A stretch of 64,000 nt of DNA from Paracoccus sp. MA (GCF_020990385.1 NZ_CP087597.1:209001-273000); one strand, 5' to 3'; positions 8,551-18,857 are shown, counted from the stretch's first letter. Made by a program: numbers and translations. The notes: generated by a model from the sequence alone, not told the origin.

Positions 8551-9660
8551 CTAGAAAGCGGCGCGATAGATGGCCAGAACCTCCTTGGGCGTCATGTCGC
8601 GGGGGTTGTTGTCCATCAGGCGGCGGATGGCATGGGCGTCACTGGCGAAGCGGGGCAGCTGGTCCTCGGTCGCGCCATGCGCGGACAGCCGCATCTCGAC
8701 CCCCAGATCCGCGCAGAAGGCATGGGCGCGGGTCAGAAGATCGCCTTCGCCAAGTCCCAGGGCGGCCACGATCTCGGCGGTCTTGGCCTGGGCCACGGGT
8801 TCGTTGAAGGCCAGCACATGCGGGAAGATGATCGCATTGGCCAGCCCGTGCGGCAGGTGCAGCAGCGTGCCAAGCGGATAGGACAGCGCATGTCCCGCCG
8901 CGGTGTTGACCGGGCCAAGGCAGATGCCGCCGTAGAAGGATGCCAGCATCATCCCCTCGCGCGCCTCGGTGTCGGAACCGTCGCGGACGGCGCGTGCAAG
9001 GTAGCGGCCGACGAGGCCGATCCCCATGCGGGCGAAGCCGTCGATCACCGGATGGGCGTTGCGGTTGGTGAAGGCCTCGACGCAATGGGCCATCGCGTCG
9101 ATCCCAGTCGCGGCCGTCACCGCAGGCGGGACCGAGAAGGTCAGCTCGGGGTCCAGCACCGCCAGGTCGGCGATCAGATGCGGGCTTTCCACCGCGATCT
9201 TGTTGCCCTTGCCGGGATCGGTGATCAGCGCGCGGATGCCCGCCTCGGACCCGGTGCCCGCCGTGGTCGCGACCTGCACAAGGCCGGAGCGGCGCCCCGA
9301 GACCCGGTTCGGGCCGGCGACATCGGCCAGCGACTGCTCGCCGTCCCACATCGCCGCGACCAACTTGGCCACGTCCATGACCGAGCCGCCGCCAAGCCCG
9401 ATCACCAGGTCGGGCCGGGCCTCGCGCGCGGCGGCGATGGCGGCGTCGAAGGTCGCGATGTCGGGCTCGCCCGGAATGGCGTCGAAGACCGAGACCTGGC
9501 CCGCAAGCCCCAGCCTGTCCGCGAAACCGGCGGTATGCGGGCTGGCGATGACCAGGACATTCCGCGCGTCATGCGCCCATGCGCCGGTGCGGGCCGAGGC
9601 GCCCGCACCGATTTCCAGCCGTTTCGGCTGATGCAGGGTGATGATGCGGCTCATGCTCAT
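8551..9660 (-). CDS. Iron-containing alcohol dehydrogenase family protein
   Basis: 369 residues; the ATG at 9660 overlaps the stop of the upstream aldolase gene by four bases, and a second in-frame ATG lies six bases further on. Family marks are the nucleotide-binding GLGGGSVMDVAK near residue 92, TTAGTGSEA near 135, and the metal-binding segments AMAHCVEAFTNR near 195 and LPHGLANAI near 260. These enzymes interconvert alcohols with aldehydes or ketones using NAD(P) and an iron or similar metal. Within this operon it may oxidise or reduce a sugar-acid intermediate such as the aldehyde released by the DapA-like aldolase; that role is inferred. Confidence 0.87.
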   Translation of the reverse strand: MSMSRIITLHQPKRLEIGAGASARTGAWAHDARNVLVIASPHTAGFADRLGLAGQVSVFDAIPGEPDIATFDAAIAAAREARPDLVIGLGGGSVMDVAKLVAAMWDGEQSLADVAGPNRVSGRRSGLVQVATTAGTGSEAGIRALITDPGKGNKIAVESPHLIADLAVLDPELTFSVPPAVTAATGIDAMAHCVEAFTNRNAHPVIDGFARMGIGLVGRYLARAVRDGSDTEAREGMMLASFYGGICLGPVNTAAGHALSYPLGTLLHLPHGLANAIIFPHVLAFNEPVAQAKTAEIVAALGLGEGDLLTRAHAFCADLGVEMRLSAHGATEDQLPRFASDAHAIRRLMDNNPRDMTPKEVLAIYRAAF

Positions 9661-10568
9661 GCCTTGCTCTCCAATTCGTCCATGACGGCCCAGACCTTCG
9701 CGGCCTCGCCCTCGGAGAGGGGCGAGAAGGGTGGGTGCACGTTCATCCAGCCCATGTCGCCGCGGCGCCGGGCCAGCATGGTCTTGACGGTGGGAAGCTG
9801 GGTGTAGCTGTTGGTCAGGTTGCGCCACGCGACGATCACGTCCTGCGCGGCCTTCACCTCGGCGGCCTTCGCCGGGTCGTTCCAATGGTCGTAAACCACC
9901 CGCAATTCCCGCGCGACGAGGTTGGAACTGGCGGTGATGCAGCCCGCGCCGCCGCCTTGCAGGACCGGCAGCAGCAGCGGATCGGCCCCGGCCAGCACGG
10001 CGAAACCGGGGAAGCGGGCGGCCATCGCGTGCATGTTCTCGATCTTGCCGTCGCTGTCCTTGATGCCGATGACGGTATCGGGGAAGGCCTCGACCAGCAT
10101 CGCGATCAATTCATGGCTGATCGGTACGCCGGTCAGCATCGGGATGTGGTAGAGGATCACCTTCAGCCGATCATCCGCGACCTTTTCGATGATCGAGGCA
10201 TAGAAGCGGAACAGGCTTTCATCGCTGAAGGCAGTGTAATAGAAGGGCGGCAGCAGCACCACGCCCTTGACGCCCGCCTGCACCGCGTGGCGGGTCAGCT
10301 CGACCGCATCCGTCACCGCGCAGGACGAGGTGCCGGGCAGCATCTGGTCGGGCCGGGTGCCGCCGGCGATCGCGGCTTCCAGCAGGTCCATGCGCTCGCG
10401 CACGGAGAAGCTGTTCGCCTCGCCGGTCGAGCCCAGCATGGCGATGCCGTGGCAGCCTTCCTCGATCAGTGCCTTGGCATGGGCGCCGAACAGGGGCAGG
10501 TCGGGGGTGCCGTCGGCTTTCAGGGGCGTGGCGGCGGCGCAATAGACGCCCTCGATGGCGAAGCTCAT
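9657..10568 (-). CDS. DapA-family (dihydrodipicolinate synthase-like) lyase/aldolase
   Basis: 303 residues starting at [16 protein letters not shown]; the ATG overlaps the pdxA2 stop by four bases. It is a class I TIM-barrel aldolase: the GSTGEANS pyruvate-binding loop is near residue 46, the YHIPMLTG tyrosine near 134 and the Schiff-base lysine in [10 protein letters not shown] near 163. The superfamily includes DHDPS, N-acetylneuraminate lyase and 2-keto-3-deoxy-sugar-acid aldolases or dehydratases. The setting, with a C4-acid kinase and transporters, favours catabolism over lysine synthesis. A sialic-acid lyase role is possible because a sialidase-like gene heads the operon, but no nanE or nanK is nearby. 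Confidence 0.85.
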   Translation of the reverse strand: MSFAIEGVYCAAATPLKADGTPDLPLFGAHAKALIEEGCHGIAMLGSTGEANSFSVRERMDLLEAAIAGGTRPDQMLPGTSSCAVTDAVELTRHAVQAGVKGVVLLPPFYYTAFSDESLFRFYASIIEKVADDRLKVILYHIPMLTGVPISHELIAMLVEAFPDTVIGIKDSDGKIENMHAMAARFPGFAVLAGADPLLLPVLQGGGAGCITASSNLVARELRVVYDHWNDPAKAAEVKAAQDVIVAWRNLTNSYTQLPTVKTMLARRRGDMGWMNVHPPFSPLSEGEAAKVWAVMDELESKA

Positions 10569-11515
10569 CTCGATCCTCCGGAAACCAGTTTGCGGGCATA
10601 GGCGATGGCGGAATTCATGTTGCCGTGATCGGCGACGCCCTGGCCCGCGATGTCGAAGGCGGTGCCGTGATCGACCGAGGTGCGGTCGATGGGCAACTCG
10701 ACCGAGACGTTCACCGCCGTGTCGAAAGCCACCAGCTTGATCGGGATATGGCCCTGGTCGTGATACTGCGCGACCACCAGGTCGAATGCGCCGGAATAGG
10801 CGCGGTGGAACACGGTATCGGCCGAGATCGGGCCGTAGGCGTCGATCCCCTCGGCGCGGGCGGCGGCGATGGCGGGGGCGATCTGGTCGGCGTCCTCGGT
10901 CCCGAACAGCCCGTTCTCGCCGCAATGGGGGTTGATCCCGGCGACCGCGATGCGTGGCGCACTGACGCCGATGCGCTTCAGATGGGCGTTGCCCGCGCGG
11001 ATCGTGGCCAGCACCCGCTCGGTCGTGGCGCGGGCGATGGCGTCCTTCAGCGAAACATGGGTCGAGACATGGATGACCTTCAGCCGCTCGGACGCCAGCA
11101 GCATATAGGCGGCCTCGGCCCCTGTCAGGCTGCGCAACATGCCGGTATGGCCGTCATAGTGATGGCCGGCGGCGTTCAGCGCCTCCTTGTTGATGGGCGC
11201 GGTGACGATGCAGCCGATCCGGCCGGCCTGCGCGTCCTGGACGGCGCGTTCGATGAAGCGGAAGGCCGCGTCGCCCGCGACCGGGGACAGTTGCCCCCAG
11301 GGCAGGGGGGCGCCGTCATAGTCGATGTTCACCACCCGCTCGGCCAGGTCCAGCTCGATGCCTGCGACCGCCTTCGCGGCCTCCAGAGTGGCGCGGTTGC
11401 CATAGATCAGCGTCCGCGCCCGGTCCTCGGGCGACATGTCGGCCAGCGCCCTGACGCTGATCTCGGGGCCGACGCCGGCGGGGTCGCCCATGGTGATGCC
11501 GATGATGTCGCTCAT
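10565..11515 (-). CDS. pdxA2: PdxA2-type 4-hydroxythreonate-4-phosphate dehydrogenase
   Basis: 316 residues of the PdxA fold. It begins [15 protein letters not shown]; metal-binding histidines lie in the GHTGML segment (about residue 135) and [10 protein letters not shown] (about 240), and the family segment [15 protein letters not shown] is near 275. Classical PdxA acts in vitamin B6 synthesis; PdxA2 paralogues next to DUF1537 kinases oxidise and decarboxylate D-threonate or D-erythronate 4-phosphate to dihydroxyacetone phosphate. The neighbouring DUF1537 kinase makes that role likely here. It shares four-base overlaps with the genes on both sides, so expression is tightly coupled. Confidence 0.88.
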   Translation of the reverse strand: MSDIIGITMGDPAGVGPEISVRALADMSPEDRARTLIYGNRATLEAAKAVAGIELDLAERVVNIDYDGAPLPWGQLSPVAGDAAFRFIERAVQDAQAGRIGCIVTAPINKEALNAAGHHYDGHTGMLRSLTGAEAAYMLLASERLKVIHVSTHVSLKDAIARATTERVLATIRAGNAHLKRIGVSAPRIAVAGINPHCGENGLFGTEDADQIAPAIAAARAEGIDAYGPISADTVFHRAYSGAFDLVVAQYHDQGHIPIKLVAFDTAVNVSVELPIDRTSVDHGTAFDIAGQGVADHGNMNSAIAYARKLVSGGSR

Positions 11516-12699
11516 GTCAGAGCCTCCGAAAGGCGGCTTTCCCAGCCAGGTTGCAGTTGCAGGTATTTGATGGCGCGGCGGTGGTAGGTATAGGCGAGGT
11601 GCAGGGTGCCGTCCGGGCCTTCCAGCAGCCAGGGATAGGACATTTCCTTGTTGCGCCCGTCGGTGGAATCGTTCGAGGTGCAGGTGCCCGGCCCGTCCTC
11701 GACCAGGTAACGCCGCGGGAAGGTTCGCCCGCCGTCGCTGGAGATGCAGATCGTCACCGGCGCGCGCGGTACGCCCCAGATCGGGGTGCAGCCGCCTGCG
11801 GGATCGGCGTCCGGGCGGTCGTCCTCCTCGCCCAGCTCGTCATACAGCGAGGCGCGGCGGTCGGGCGACATCGCGGCATTGACCGGGTTGCAGATCATCG
11901 CGATCCGCCCGTCGCGCAGGGTGATGGCGGCGATCGAGGAATTGTTGTTCGGCACGTCCGTCGCCACCGGCGCGGCCCAGCTGTGCCCGCCATCCGCGCT
12001 GTCCGAGCGGTGGACGAAATCGGACTGGCGGCGGCGATAGAAGGCGGCCATGCGCCCTTCGCCCAGATCGACCGGGCTCATATGGACCGAGCCGACAGAG
12101 TCCGGCACGTCCTCCAGCCGCCAGCTTTGCCCGCCATCCATCGAGACGCCCATCGCGGCGGTGTCGTGGCTGCCGTTCCATTTCCGGCCGGGGCGCTGAA
12201 CGCAGCGGAAGATCGGCAGCAGCCAGGCGCCGTCGTCGCGCAGCCGGACCGGGGCGCGCACGAAACAGCCGCGCGGCAGGTCGAGGAAGCGCCCCTCCTC
12301 GGCGGTGATCGCCACCCCGTCGCGGTTGAGCGCCGCCATGCGGATGCGGCACTGGTCCTGATTGCCCGAGGGTTGCGAGGTGTGGAACAGCCACAGCCCG
12401 CCATCGGGTGCAGCGAAGATCACCGGGTTCTGTTCCGAGTGATCGGGATCGTGGCTGAGCCTTTGCGCGGGTCCCCACGCATCCGCGCCGGGCAGCAGCA
12501 CCGAGGCATGGATCGAGATGTCCGACTTGCCCTCCAGCGTGCCGCCGAACCAGGCACAGATCAGCGCGCCGTCATCGGCCAGCGACAGGAATGCGGCATG
12601 ATTCTGCACCATGGGCGAGGGCAGGAATGCCTGCTGCATCCCCTCCGCGGCGCTGGTCAGGCGCCCGTCCATGCGCTGCGCGATATCCTCTGGTCGCAT
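11512..12699 (-). CDS. Sialidase-like (BNR/Asp-box) beta-propeller protein
   Basis: 395 residues from [12 protein letters not shown]; an AGGAGGAG ribosome site sits a few bases upstream of this ATG, so it is preferred to an ATG 57 bases further up. Three Asp-box motifs are visible (SMDGGQSW near residue 190, SADGGHSW near 235, SSDGGRTF near 325), typical of six-bladed sialidase propellers. There is no signal peptide, so it is cytoplasmic. I do not see the usual FRIP motif of true sialidases. It heads the minus-strand operon and overlaps pdxA2. It may be a glycoside hydrolase or lyase acting on an imported oligosaccharide; the substrate is unknown. Confidence 0.8.
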   Translation of the reverse strand: MRPEDIAQRMDGRLTSAAEGMQQAFLPSPMVQNHAAFLSLADDGALICAWFGGTLEGKSDISIHASVLLPGADAWGPAQRLSHDPDHSEQNPVIFAAPDGGLWLFHTSQPSGNQDQCRIRMAALNRDGVAITAEEGRFLDLPRGCFVRAPVRLRDDGAWLLPIFRCVQRPGRKWNGSHDTAAMGVSMDGGQSWRLEDVPDSVGSVHMSPVDLGEGRMAAFYRRRQSDFVHRSDSADGGHSWAAPVATDVPNNNSSIAAITLRDGRIAMICNPVNAAMSPDRRASLYDELGEEDDRPDADPAGGCTPIWGVPRAPVTICISSDGGRTFPRRYLVEDGPGTCTSNDSTDGRNKEMSYPWLLEGPDGTLHLAYTYHRRAIKYLQLQPGWESRLSEALT

Positions 12700-12944
12700 A
12701 TGCTCCTCCTGCGTCGAATTGACGGGAAGACAGCGCATAACGAAAGCAGTTGTCAAGTTGAAAGATGAAAAACTGAATGAATGCGTTGCGCGTTGTGTAA
12801 ATTAATTAAGTAAAAACAGTTATATAAATGCGAGCATCATGAGGCCGTGATCTTCTGGGGATTTTTTATTGACAAAATTGATGGCCTGTCCGATGGTTCG
12901 GCAACCGTGCTGGAGGGGTGTCGGCGCGGGTTTTCGGAGGGGGC
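12700..12944. promoter_or_regulatory. Divergent promoter region of the sugar-acid locus
   Basis: This spacer separates the minus-strand catabolic operon from the plus-strand EamA/ABC operon. It has a markedly AT-rich core (12760-12880) within GC-rich surroundings. A TTGACA at 12869-12874 could be a plus-strand -35 box, though the matching -10 is weak. TTGTCAA-like and TTGACAA-like elements appear in opposite orientation near 12750 and 12870 and could be half-sites for the GntR-family regulator. Both are suggestions from inspection only. Confidence 0.5.
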
Positions 12945-13826
12945 ATGGCCTGGACGGTTGCACGAGGCGGGACAGCGATGCTGGCGGTCGGGCTGGCGGC
13001 GATGGGTGCCGCGCTTTCTGCCGTCGATGCCGCCATCGTGCGGCAGCTGGACGGCGGCGTTCATCCGATGATGATTGCCTTCACCCGCGCCCTGTTCGGC
13101 GCGCTGGCGGTTCTGCCGATGGCGGTGATGCGGCCCTCGGTGCTGGAATCGGCCTATCCGCTGCGCCAGCATCTGATCCGTGCGGCGCTGAAGCTGGTCG
13201 CACTGGTCGCATTCTTTGCCGCCTTCGCGCAGGGACCGCTGACGGATGTGACGGCCATCGCCTTCACCTCGCCGATCTTCGTGGTGCTTGGCGCATCGCT
13301 GATGCTGGGCGAAAGGCTGGGCGGGTTGAAGATCCTGGCCGTCGCCACCGGCTTTTGCGGGGCGTTCCTGGTGGCCGGACCGGCCGGTGCCGGCCTGACG
13401 CCGGCGATCGGCTTCGCGCTGATCGGGGCCGTGGTGCAGGCGGTGATCCAGCTGATGCTGAAAAGCATGTCCTCGGGCGACCGGACGGCGACGCTGGTGA
13501 TCTGGAACCTGCTGCTGACCGTCCCGCTGGCCTTCCTGCTGGCGCTGCCATTCCTGACCATGCCGAGCGCCGGACAGCTGGGCCTGCTGGCATTGCAAGG
13601 CGTTCTGGGCGCAGGCTGCATGGCGCTGATGACCCATGCCTTCAGCCTGGCCGATGCGTCCATCGTCGCGCCGGTCGATTTCCTGCGGCTGCCGCTGGTC
13701 GCCGTGCTGGGCTATCTGCTGTTTTCGGAAGTGGCGAAGCCCTCGGTCTGGATCGGCGGCGTGCTGATCTGCCTTGCGGCCCTGATCGCGTCCCGCGCCT
13801 CGCGCCGCGCAAGAGCCGTCGAATGA
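12945..13826 (+). CDS. EamA/DMT-family membrane transporter
   Basis: About 293 residues with ten hydrophobic segments arranged as two five-helix repeats, the layout of drug/metabolite (EamA, RhaT-like) transporters of the inner membrane. Visible family features are FTRALFGALAVLPM near residue 40 and TDVTAIAFTSPIFVVLGA near 100. The ATG at 12945 follows a GGAGGGGG ribosome site; a GTG 27 bases upstream is also possible. It is the first gene of the plus-strand operon, with the ABC binding-protein gene 28 bases downstream. It might export or import a metabolite of the locus; direction and substrate are unknown. Confidence 0.8.
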   Translation: MAWTVARGGTAMLAVGLAAMGAALSAVDAAIVRQLDGGVHPMMIAFTRALFGALAVLPMAVMRPSVLESAYPLRQHLIRAALKLVALVAFFAAFAQGPLTDVTAIAFTSPIFVVLGASLMLGERLGGLKILAVATGFCGAFLVAGPAGAGLTPAIGFALIGAVVQAVIQLMLKSMSSGDRTATLVIWNLLLTVPLAFLLALPFLTMPSAGQLGLLALQGVLGAGCMALMTHAFSLADASIVAPVDFLRLPLVAVLGYLLFSEVAKPSVWIGGVLICLAALIASRASRRARAVE

Positions 13827-13854
13827 ATTGATCCGATATCCACGGGAGGAACGA

Positions 13855-15357
13855 ATGATCAAAAGATCCTTGATATGGGGGACGCTTGCCGTCGCGACGA
13901 TGCTGACCCCGGCTTTCGCGCAGGACAGCACCGTCCGCATCGTGCTGAACGAGGAGGTGGACCTGCTGGAGCCCTGCATGTCCACGCGCTCGAATATCGG
14001 GCGGGTGACGCTTCAGAACATCAACGAGACGCTGGCCTTCCTGGACCTGCGCGAGGGCGGTGGGTTGCAGCCGAAGCTGGCCGAAAGCTGGGAACAGCTG
14101 GAGGACGGTTCCTGGCGCTTCCACCTGCGGCAGGGCGTGACCTTTTCCGATGGGACGGGTTTCGACGCGCGTGACGTGAAGCATTCCTTCGACCGGGCGA
14201 TGGACCCCTCGATCACCTGCGAGGTGCCGCGCTATTTCGGCGGCATGACCATCGAGGCCGAGGTGGTGGACGACCATACCATCGACTTCAAGGCCGATCC
14301 CCAGCAGCCGATCCTGCCCCTGCTGCTGACCCTGATCTCGATCGTGCCCGAGGAAACGCCGATCGAATTCGTGCGCGAGCCCATCGGCACCGGCCCCTAT
14401 ACCCTGACCGAATGGACGCCGGGCCAGCGCATCGTGCTGAGCCAGCGCGACGATTACTGGGGCGAGATGCCCGCGGTGACCGGGGCGACCTATCTGTTCC
14501 GGGCCGATCCTGCGGTTCGCGCGGCGATGGTGGCGACGGGCGAGGCCGACATTTCGCCCTCGATCGCGGCGCTGGACGCGACCAATCCGGCGACCGATTT
14601 TTCCTATCTGGACAGCGAGACGGTCTATGGCCGGCTGGATCACTCGGTCGCGCCCTTCGACGACCTGCGGGTGCGCAAGGCGCTGAACCTGGCCATCGAC
14701 CGCGAGGCCTTCATCGGCACGCTGGTCCCCGAGGGCGCGCTGCTGGCCAGCGCCGTCTATCCGCCCCCCACGCTTGGCTGGAACGAGAGCGTCGAGGTCT
14801 GGCCCTACGACCCCGAGGAGGCCGCGCGCCTGCTGGAGGAAGCCAAGGCCGACGGCGTCGCCGTCGATACGCCGATCACTCTGATCGGCCGCACCGCGAA
14901 TTTCCCCAACAACGTGGAAATCCTGGAGGCGGTCCAGCAGATGCTGCAAGAGGCGGGCTTCACCGTCGAGCTGCAATTCTACGAAGTGGCCGAGTTCGAG
15001 AAGCTTTACTCCAAGCCTTACCCGGAAGGCCGCGGGCCGATGGTGGTCGTCGCCATGCATGACAACTCGCGCGGCGATCCGTCCTTCTCGATGTATTTCA
15101 AATATGCCTCGGACGGGCGGCAGTCGGGGATCAGCGATCCCAAGGTCGACGATCTGATCAACCGCGCGCAGGCCGCGACCGGGGACGAGCGCGAGGCGCT
15201 GTGGAAGGAGCTTCACGCCTATCTGCACGACGAGGTGGTGGCCGACCTGCTGCTGTTCCACATGGTCGGCTTCAGCCGCGTGAACGAGCGCCTGGACTGG
15301 AAGCCGACGATGGCGACGAATTCGCAGCTTCCGCTGGCGGATATCGCCTTCAAGTGA
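13855..15357 (+). CDS. Peptide/opine/nickel-type ABC transporter substrate-binding protein
   Basis: 500 residues beginning MIKRSLIWG after a CGGGAGGA ribosome site. Residues 1-22 form a signal peptide ending AFAQD. The mature protein is a class C (SBP_bac_5) binding protein: SWEQLEDGSWRFHLRQGV near residue 80, DVKHSFDRA near 115, the GTGPY motif near 178, and FDDLRVRKALNLAIDRE near 265. It captures a solute in the periplasm and passes it to the two permeases encoded next. Class C proteins bind di- and oligopeptides and also oligosaccharides or sugar acids. Linkage to sugar-acid enzymes suggests a carbohydrate-like ligand here. Confidence 0.9.
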   Translation: MIKRSLIWGTLAVATMLTPAFAQDSTVRIVLNEEVDLLEPCMSTRSNIGRVTLQNINETLAFLDLREGGGLQPKLAESWEQLEDGSWRFHLRQGVTFSDGTGFDARDVKHSFDRAMDPSITCEVPRYFGGMTIEAEVVDDHTIDFKADPQQPILPLLLTLISIVPEETPIEFVREPIGTGPYTLTEWTPGQRIVLSQRDDYWGEMPAVTGATYLFRADPAVRAAMVATGEADISPSIAALDATNPATDFSYLDSETVYGRLDHSVAPFDDLRVRKALNLAIDREAFIGTLVPEGALLASAVYPPPTLGWNESVEVWPYDPEEAARLLEEAKADGVAVDTPITLIGRTANFPNNVEILEAVQQMLQEAGFTVELQFYEVAEFEKLYSKPYPEGRGPMVVVAMHDNSRGDPSFSMYFKYASDGRQSGISDPKVDDLINRAQAATGDEREALWKELHAYLHDEVVADLLLFHMVGFSRVNERLDWKPTMATNSQLPLADIAFK

Positions 15358-15409
15358 CCTGACAGCCGGGCGGGGGCCATCCCCGCCCAAACGACCGGAG
15401 CCTTCGGCC

Positions 15410-16324
15410 ATGATGAGTTTCATACGCAAACGCGCCTTCGCCAGCCTGATCTCGCTGATCCTGCTGGTCGTCGCCGTTTTCTTCCTGTCGCGGCTGACGG
15501 GCGATCCGGCGGCGCTCTACCTGCCCTCGGAAGCCTCCGAGGAGATGCGCCGGCAGTTCCGCGAGATACACGGGCTGAACGATCCGCTGCTGGTGCAGTT
15601 CGGTCGCTATGTCTGGGACCTGCTGCATCTGGATTTCGGCGATTCCGTGCGCCGCGCGCGCCCGGCCTTCGAGGTGGTCAGCGAGGCCTTCCTGTGGACG
15701 CTGCAACTGGCCGTCATCACCATGACGCTGGTGACGGGGGCGGCCATCGTCGTCGGCTCTCTGGCGGCGTTCCGGGTGGGCGGGTTCTTCGACCGCATCG
15801 CCTCGCTGACCTCGCTGATCGGGGCCTCGGCGCCGGATTTCTGGGTGGCCATCGTCGCCATCGTGGTCTTTTCCGTGGGGCTGGGCTGGCTGCCGACCTC
15901 GGGGACGGGCAGCCTCTGGCACTGGATTCTGCCCATCGGGGTGCTGTTCATCCGCCCCTTCGGGCTGATCGTGCAGGTGGTGCGCGGCTCGATGATCAAC
16001 GCGCTGTCCTCGGCCTATGTGAAGACCGCGCGGGCCAAGGGCGTGAGGACGCGCCCGATCATCTTCGTCCACGCGCTGCGCAACGCCATGCTGCCGGTCA
16101 TCACCGTGATCGGCGATCAGGCGGCGGCGCTGCTGAACGGCGCGGTGGTGATCGAGACGATCTTCGGCTTTCCCGGCGTCGGCAAGCTGATGATCGATTC
16201 CATCCTGCAACGCGATTTCAACGTCGTGCTGGCGGCGATCATGGTCACCGCCATCGCCATCTTCATCATGAACCTGCTGATCGACCTGGCTTATGCGCTG
16301 CTCGATCCGCGCATCCGGTATTGA
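15410..16324 (+). CDS. ABC transporter permease (DppB/OppB type)
   Basis: 304 residues with six hydrophobic segments. The first is near residues 8-30, followed by the periplasmic stretch typical of the DppB type, including EIHGLNDPLLVQFGRYVWDLLHLDFGDS. The BPD_transp_1 core contains the cytoplasmic EAA loop (YVKTARAKGVR, about residue 200) that contacts the ATPase. It forms the inner-membrane channel with the product of the next gene, which starts three bases after this stop. A second ATG at 15413 could also be used. Confidence 0.9.
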   Translation: MMSFIRKRAFASLISLILLVVAVFFLSRLTGDPAALYLPSEASEEMRRQFREIHGLNDPLLVQFGRYVWDLLHLDFGDSVRRARPAFEVVSEAFLWTLQLAVITMTLVTGAAIVVGSLAAFRVGGFFDRIASLTSLIGASAPDFWVAIVAIVVFSVGLGWLPTSGTGSLWHWILPIGVLFIRPFGLIVQVVRGSMINALSSAYVKTARAKGVRTRPIIFVHALRNAMLPVITVIGDQAAALLNGAVVIETIFGFPGVGKLMIDSILQRDFNVVLAAIMVTAIAIFIMNLLIDLAYALLDPRIRY

Positions 16325-16327
16325 GCC

Positions 16328-17242
16328 ATGACCAGCATCGACATCATTCCCGACGAGCCGAAGCCGCTGGTCCGTTTCGCCCGCATGCTCTGGGCCGACA
16401 AGTTCGCGCTGGCGGCGGTGCTGTTCCTGACGCTGGTGCTGGTCCTCGCGCTGATCGGCCCCTCGTGGCTGGGCGAGGTGGCGCAAAAGCAGAACCTGCG
16501 CGGGCGCAACGCGCCGCCCTTCGAGTGGGAACGCGGCTGGCTGTGGATCCTGGGCGCGGATGCGCTTGGCCGCCCGCTGCTGGCGCGGATCATCGTCGCG
16601 ACCCAGAACACGATGATGGTGGCCGGGGGCGCGGTGTTCTTCTCGGCCCTGATCGGGACGGTGCTGGGGCTGGTCGCGGGCTATGCCGGGCCGCGCACCG
16701 GGCAGGTGATCATGCGGCTGGCCGATGTGATCATGTCGTTTCCGTCGCTGCTGCTGGCGGTGGTGGTGCTGTATATCCTGGGGCCGTCGATCCTGAACCT
16801 GGTGATCGTGCTGGCGATCACCCGCATCCCGGTCTATCTGCGCACCACCCGCGCCGAGGTGCTGGAGGTGCGCGAGCGGATGTTCGTGCAGGCCGCCAAG
16901 GTGATGGGCGCCTCGTCCCGGCGGATCGTCTTCCGCCATATCCTGCCGGTGGTGCTGCCGACGCTGATGACCATCGCCACGCTGGATTTCGCCTTCGTTA
17001 TGCTGGCGGAAAGCTCTCTGTCCTTCCTCGGCATCGGCATCCAGCCGCCGGAAATCACCTGGGGGCTGATGATCAGCCAGGGGCGGCAATATCTGACGAC
17101 CGCGTGGTGGCTGTCCTTCTGGCCGGGCCTTGCGATCATCCTGACCACGCTGTCGTTGAACCTGCTGTCGGGCTGGATGCGCATCGCGCTGGACCCGACC
17201 CAACGCTGGCGGCTTGAAATGAGGGGGCGCAGGAATGGCTGA
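16328..17242 (+). CDS. ABC transporter permease (DppC/OppC type)
   Basis: 304 residues with an N-terminal membrane anchor (residues 28-50), the DppC-type segment WILGADALGRPLLARII near residue 78, and five further membrane segments containing the EAA loop (EVRERMFVQAAKVMGAS, about 180). It ends with the usual amphipathic tail. It pairs with the upstream permease. Its stop overlaps the start of the ATPase gene by eight bases, indicating coupled translation. Confidence 0.9.
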   Translation: MTSIDIIPDEPKPLVRFARMLWADKFALAAVLFLTLVLVLALIGPSWLGEVAQKQNLRGRNAPPFEWERGWLWILGADALGRPLLARIIVATQNTMMVAGGAVFFSALIGTVLGLVAGYAGPRTGQVIMRLADVIMSFPSLLLAVVVLYILGPSILNLVIVLAITRIPVYLRTTRAEVLEVRERMFVQAAKVMGASSRRIVFRHILPVVLPTLMTIATLDFAFVMLAESSLSFLGIGIQPPEITWGLMISQGRQYLTTAWWLSFWPGLAIILTTLSLNLLSGWMRIALDPTQRWRLEMRGRRNG

Positions 17243-18857
17243 GCCGATGTTGCAGGTGAAAGACCTGTCGGTCGAGTTTCACACGGCGGCCGGCACCGTC
17301 CGCGCGGTCAGGAATGTCAGCTTCGATCTGGACCGGGGCGAGACGCTGGCGATCCTGGGCGAAAGCGGCTCGGGCAAGTCGGTGTCGTCCTCGGCGATCA
17401 TGGACCTGATCGACATGCCGCCGGGCAGGATCACCAGCGGCCAGATCATCTTCGAGGGCCGCGACCTGCTGAAGCTGAGCGCCTCGGAACGCCGCAAGGT
17501 CAACGGCCACAAGATCGCGATGATCTTCCAGGACCCGCTGAGCCATCTGAACCCGGTCTATACCGTCGGCTGGCAGATCGTCGAGACGATGACCACCCAC
17601 GGCATGGCCCGGTCGAAGGCGCGGGCCGAGGCCTTGCGGCTGTTGGGCCGCGTCGGCATCCCGGACCCCGAGGGCTCGATGGGGAAATATCCGCATCAGT
17701 TCTCGGGCGGGCAGCGCCAGCGGCTGATGATCGCGATGGCCTTGGCGCTGAAGCCCGACCTGCTGATCGCGGACGAGCCCACCACCGCGCTGGACGTGAC
17801 CGTTCAGGCCGAGGTCCTGGCCCTGTTGGAGGAATTGCAGCAGGAAACCGGCATGGGCGTGCTGATCATCACCCACGACCTTGGCGTCGTGGCCGAGATC
17901 GCCGACCGCGTCGTGGTGATGAATGCGGGCGAGGTGGTCGAGACCGGCGACACGCGGCAGGTCTATCGCAACCCCGCCCATCCCTATACCCGCAAGCTGA
18001 TCGGTGCGGCGCCTGGCAAGGGCGCGATGCACGACCCGCTGCCGCCCGCCGAGCCGGTGCTGTCGGTGCGCAATGCGCGCAAGGTCTATGGCGATTTCGC
18101 CGCCGTCGAGGATGTCTCCTTCGACCTGATGGCGGGCGAGACCCTGGCCATCGTCGGCGAAAGCGGCTCGGGCAAATCGACCGTGGCCAAGATGCTGCTG
18201 CGGCTGGAGGAGCCAACTGGCGGCCAGGCCCTGTGGAAGGGCCAGGACCTGTTTTCCATGCCGGAACGCCAGCTGTTCGTGCTGCGCCGCGACTTGCAGA
18301 TGGTGTTCCAGGACCCGACGCAAAGCCTCAACCCGCGCATGACCGTCTGGCAGCTGATCACCGAGGGCTGGGTCATCCATCCCGGCATCCTGCCCCGGTC
18401 GAAATGGAAGGCCCGCGTGGCCGAATTGCTGCATCAGGTCGGGCTGAAGCCCGAGATGGCCGGGCGCTATCCGCACCAGTTCTCGGGCGGGCAGCGCCAG
18501 CGCATCGCCATCGCCCGCGCGTTGGCGCTGGAGCCGGAACTGATCATCTGCGACGAGGCGGTCTCGGCGCTGGACGTGTCGGTCCAGGCGCAGGTGATCG
18601 AGCTGCTGGACGGGCTGCGCAAGTCCCTGGGCATCGCCTTCATCTTCATTGCCCATGACCTGCCGGTGGTGCGCGACTTCGCCGATCACGTCATGGTGAT
18701 GCAGAAGGGCAGGGTGGTCGAGGCAGGCACCGTGCGCCAGATCTTCGACAACCCGCGCCAACCCTATACGCAGGCGCTGCTGGCGGCGGGACTGGACCCC
18801 GACCCGGATGTGCAGGCCGAACGCCGGGCCGCGCGCCTGGCGATGGCGGCAGGCTGA
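17235..18857 (+). CDS. Double-domain ABC transporter ATPase (DppD-DppF fusion type)
   Basis: 540 residues carrying two complete nucleotide-binding domains in one chain. Domain 1 has Walker [10 protein letters not shown] near residue 40, signature FSGGQRQRL near 160 and Walker [13 protein letters not shown] near 180. Domain 2 has Walker [10 protein letters not shown] near 310, signature FSGGQRQRI near 415 and Walker [12 protein letters not shown] near 438. Between them lies the peptide-transporter-specific segment ([15 protein letters not shown]). Such fused ATPases are common in alphaproteobacterial peptide-type importers and here provide both motor subunits. It ends the plus-strand operon. 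Confidence 0.93.
   Translation: MAEPMLQVKDLSVEFHTAAGTVRAVRNVSFDLDRGETLAILGESGSGKSVSSSAIMDLIDMPPGRITSGQIIFEGRDLLKLSASERRKVNGHKIAMIFQDPLSHLNPVYTVGWQIVETMTTHGMARSKARAEALRLLGRVGIPDPEGSMGKYPHQFSGGQRQRLMIAMALALKPDLLIADEPTTALDVTVQAEVLALLEELQQETGMGVLIITHDLGVVAEIADRVVVMNAGEVVETGDTRQVYRNPAHPYTRKLIGAAPGKGAMHDPLPPAEPVLSVRNARKVYGDFAAVEDVSFDLMAGETLAIVGESGSGKSTVAKMLLRLEEPTGGQALWKGQDLFSMPERQLFVLRRDLQMVFQDPTQSLNPRMTVWQLITEGWVIHPGILPRSKWKARVAELLHQVGLKPEMAGRYPHQFSGGQRQRIAIARALALEPELIICDEAVSALDVSVQAQVIELLDGLRKSLGIAFIFIAHDLPVVRDFADHVMVMQKGRVVEAGTVRQIFDNPRQPYTQALLAAGLDPDPDVQAERRAARLAMAAG

Noticed and set aside
8551..9885. Longer alcohol dehydrogenase with 75 extra N-terminal residues
   Set aside because: The extension is Arg/Gly-rich and overlaps the aldolase gene; the ATG overlapping the aldolase stop is the usual coupled start.
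11512..12699. Secreted sialidase virulence factor
   Set aside because: No signal peptide, no FRIP motif and a catabolic operon context; only the Asp-box propeller fold is supported.
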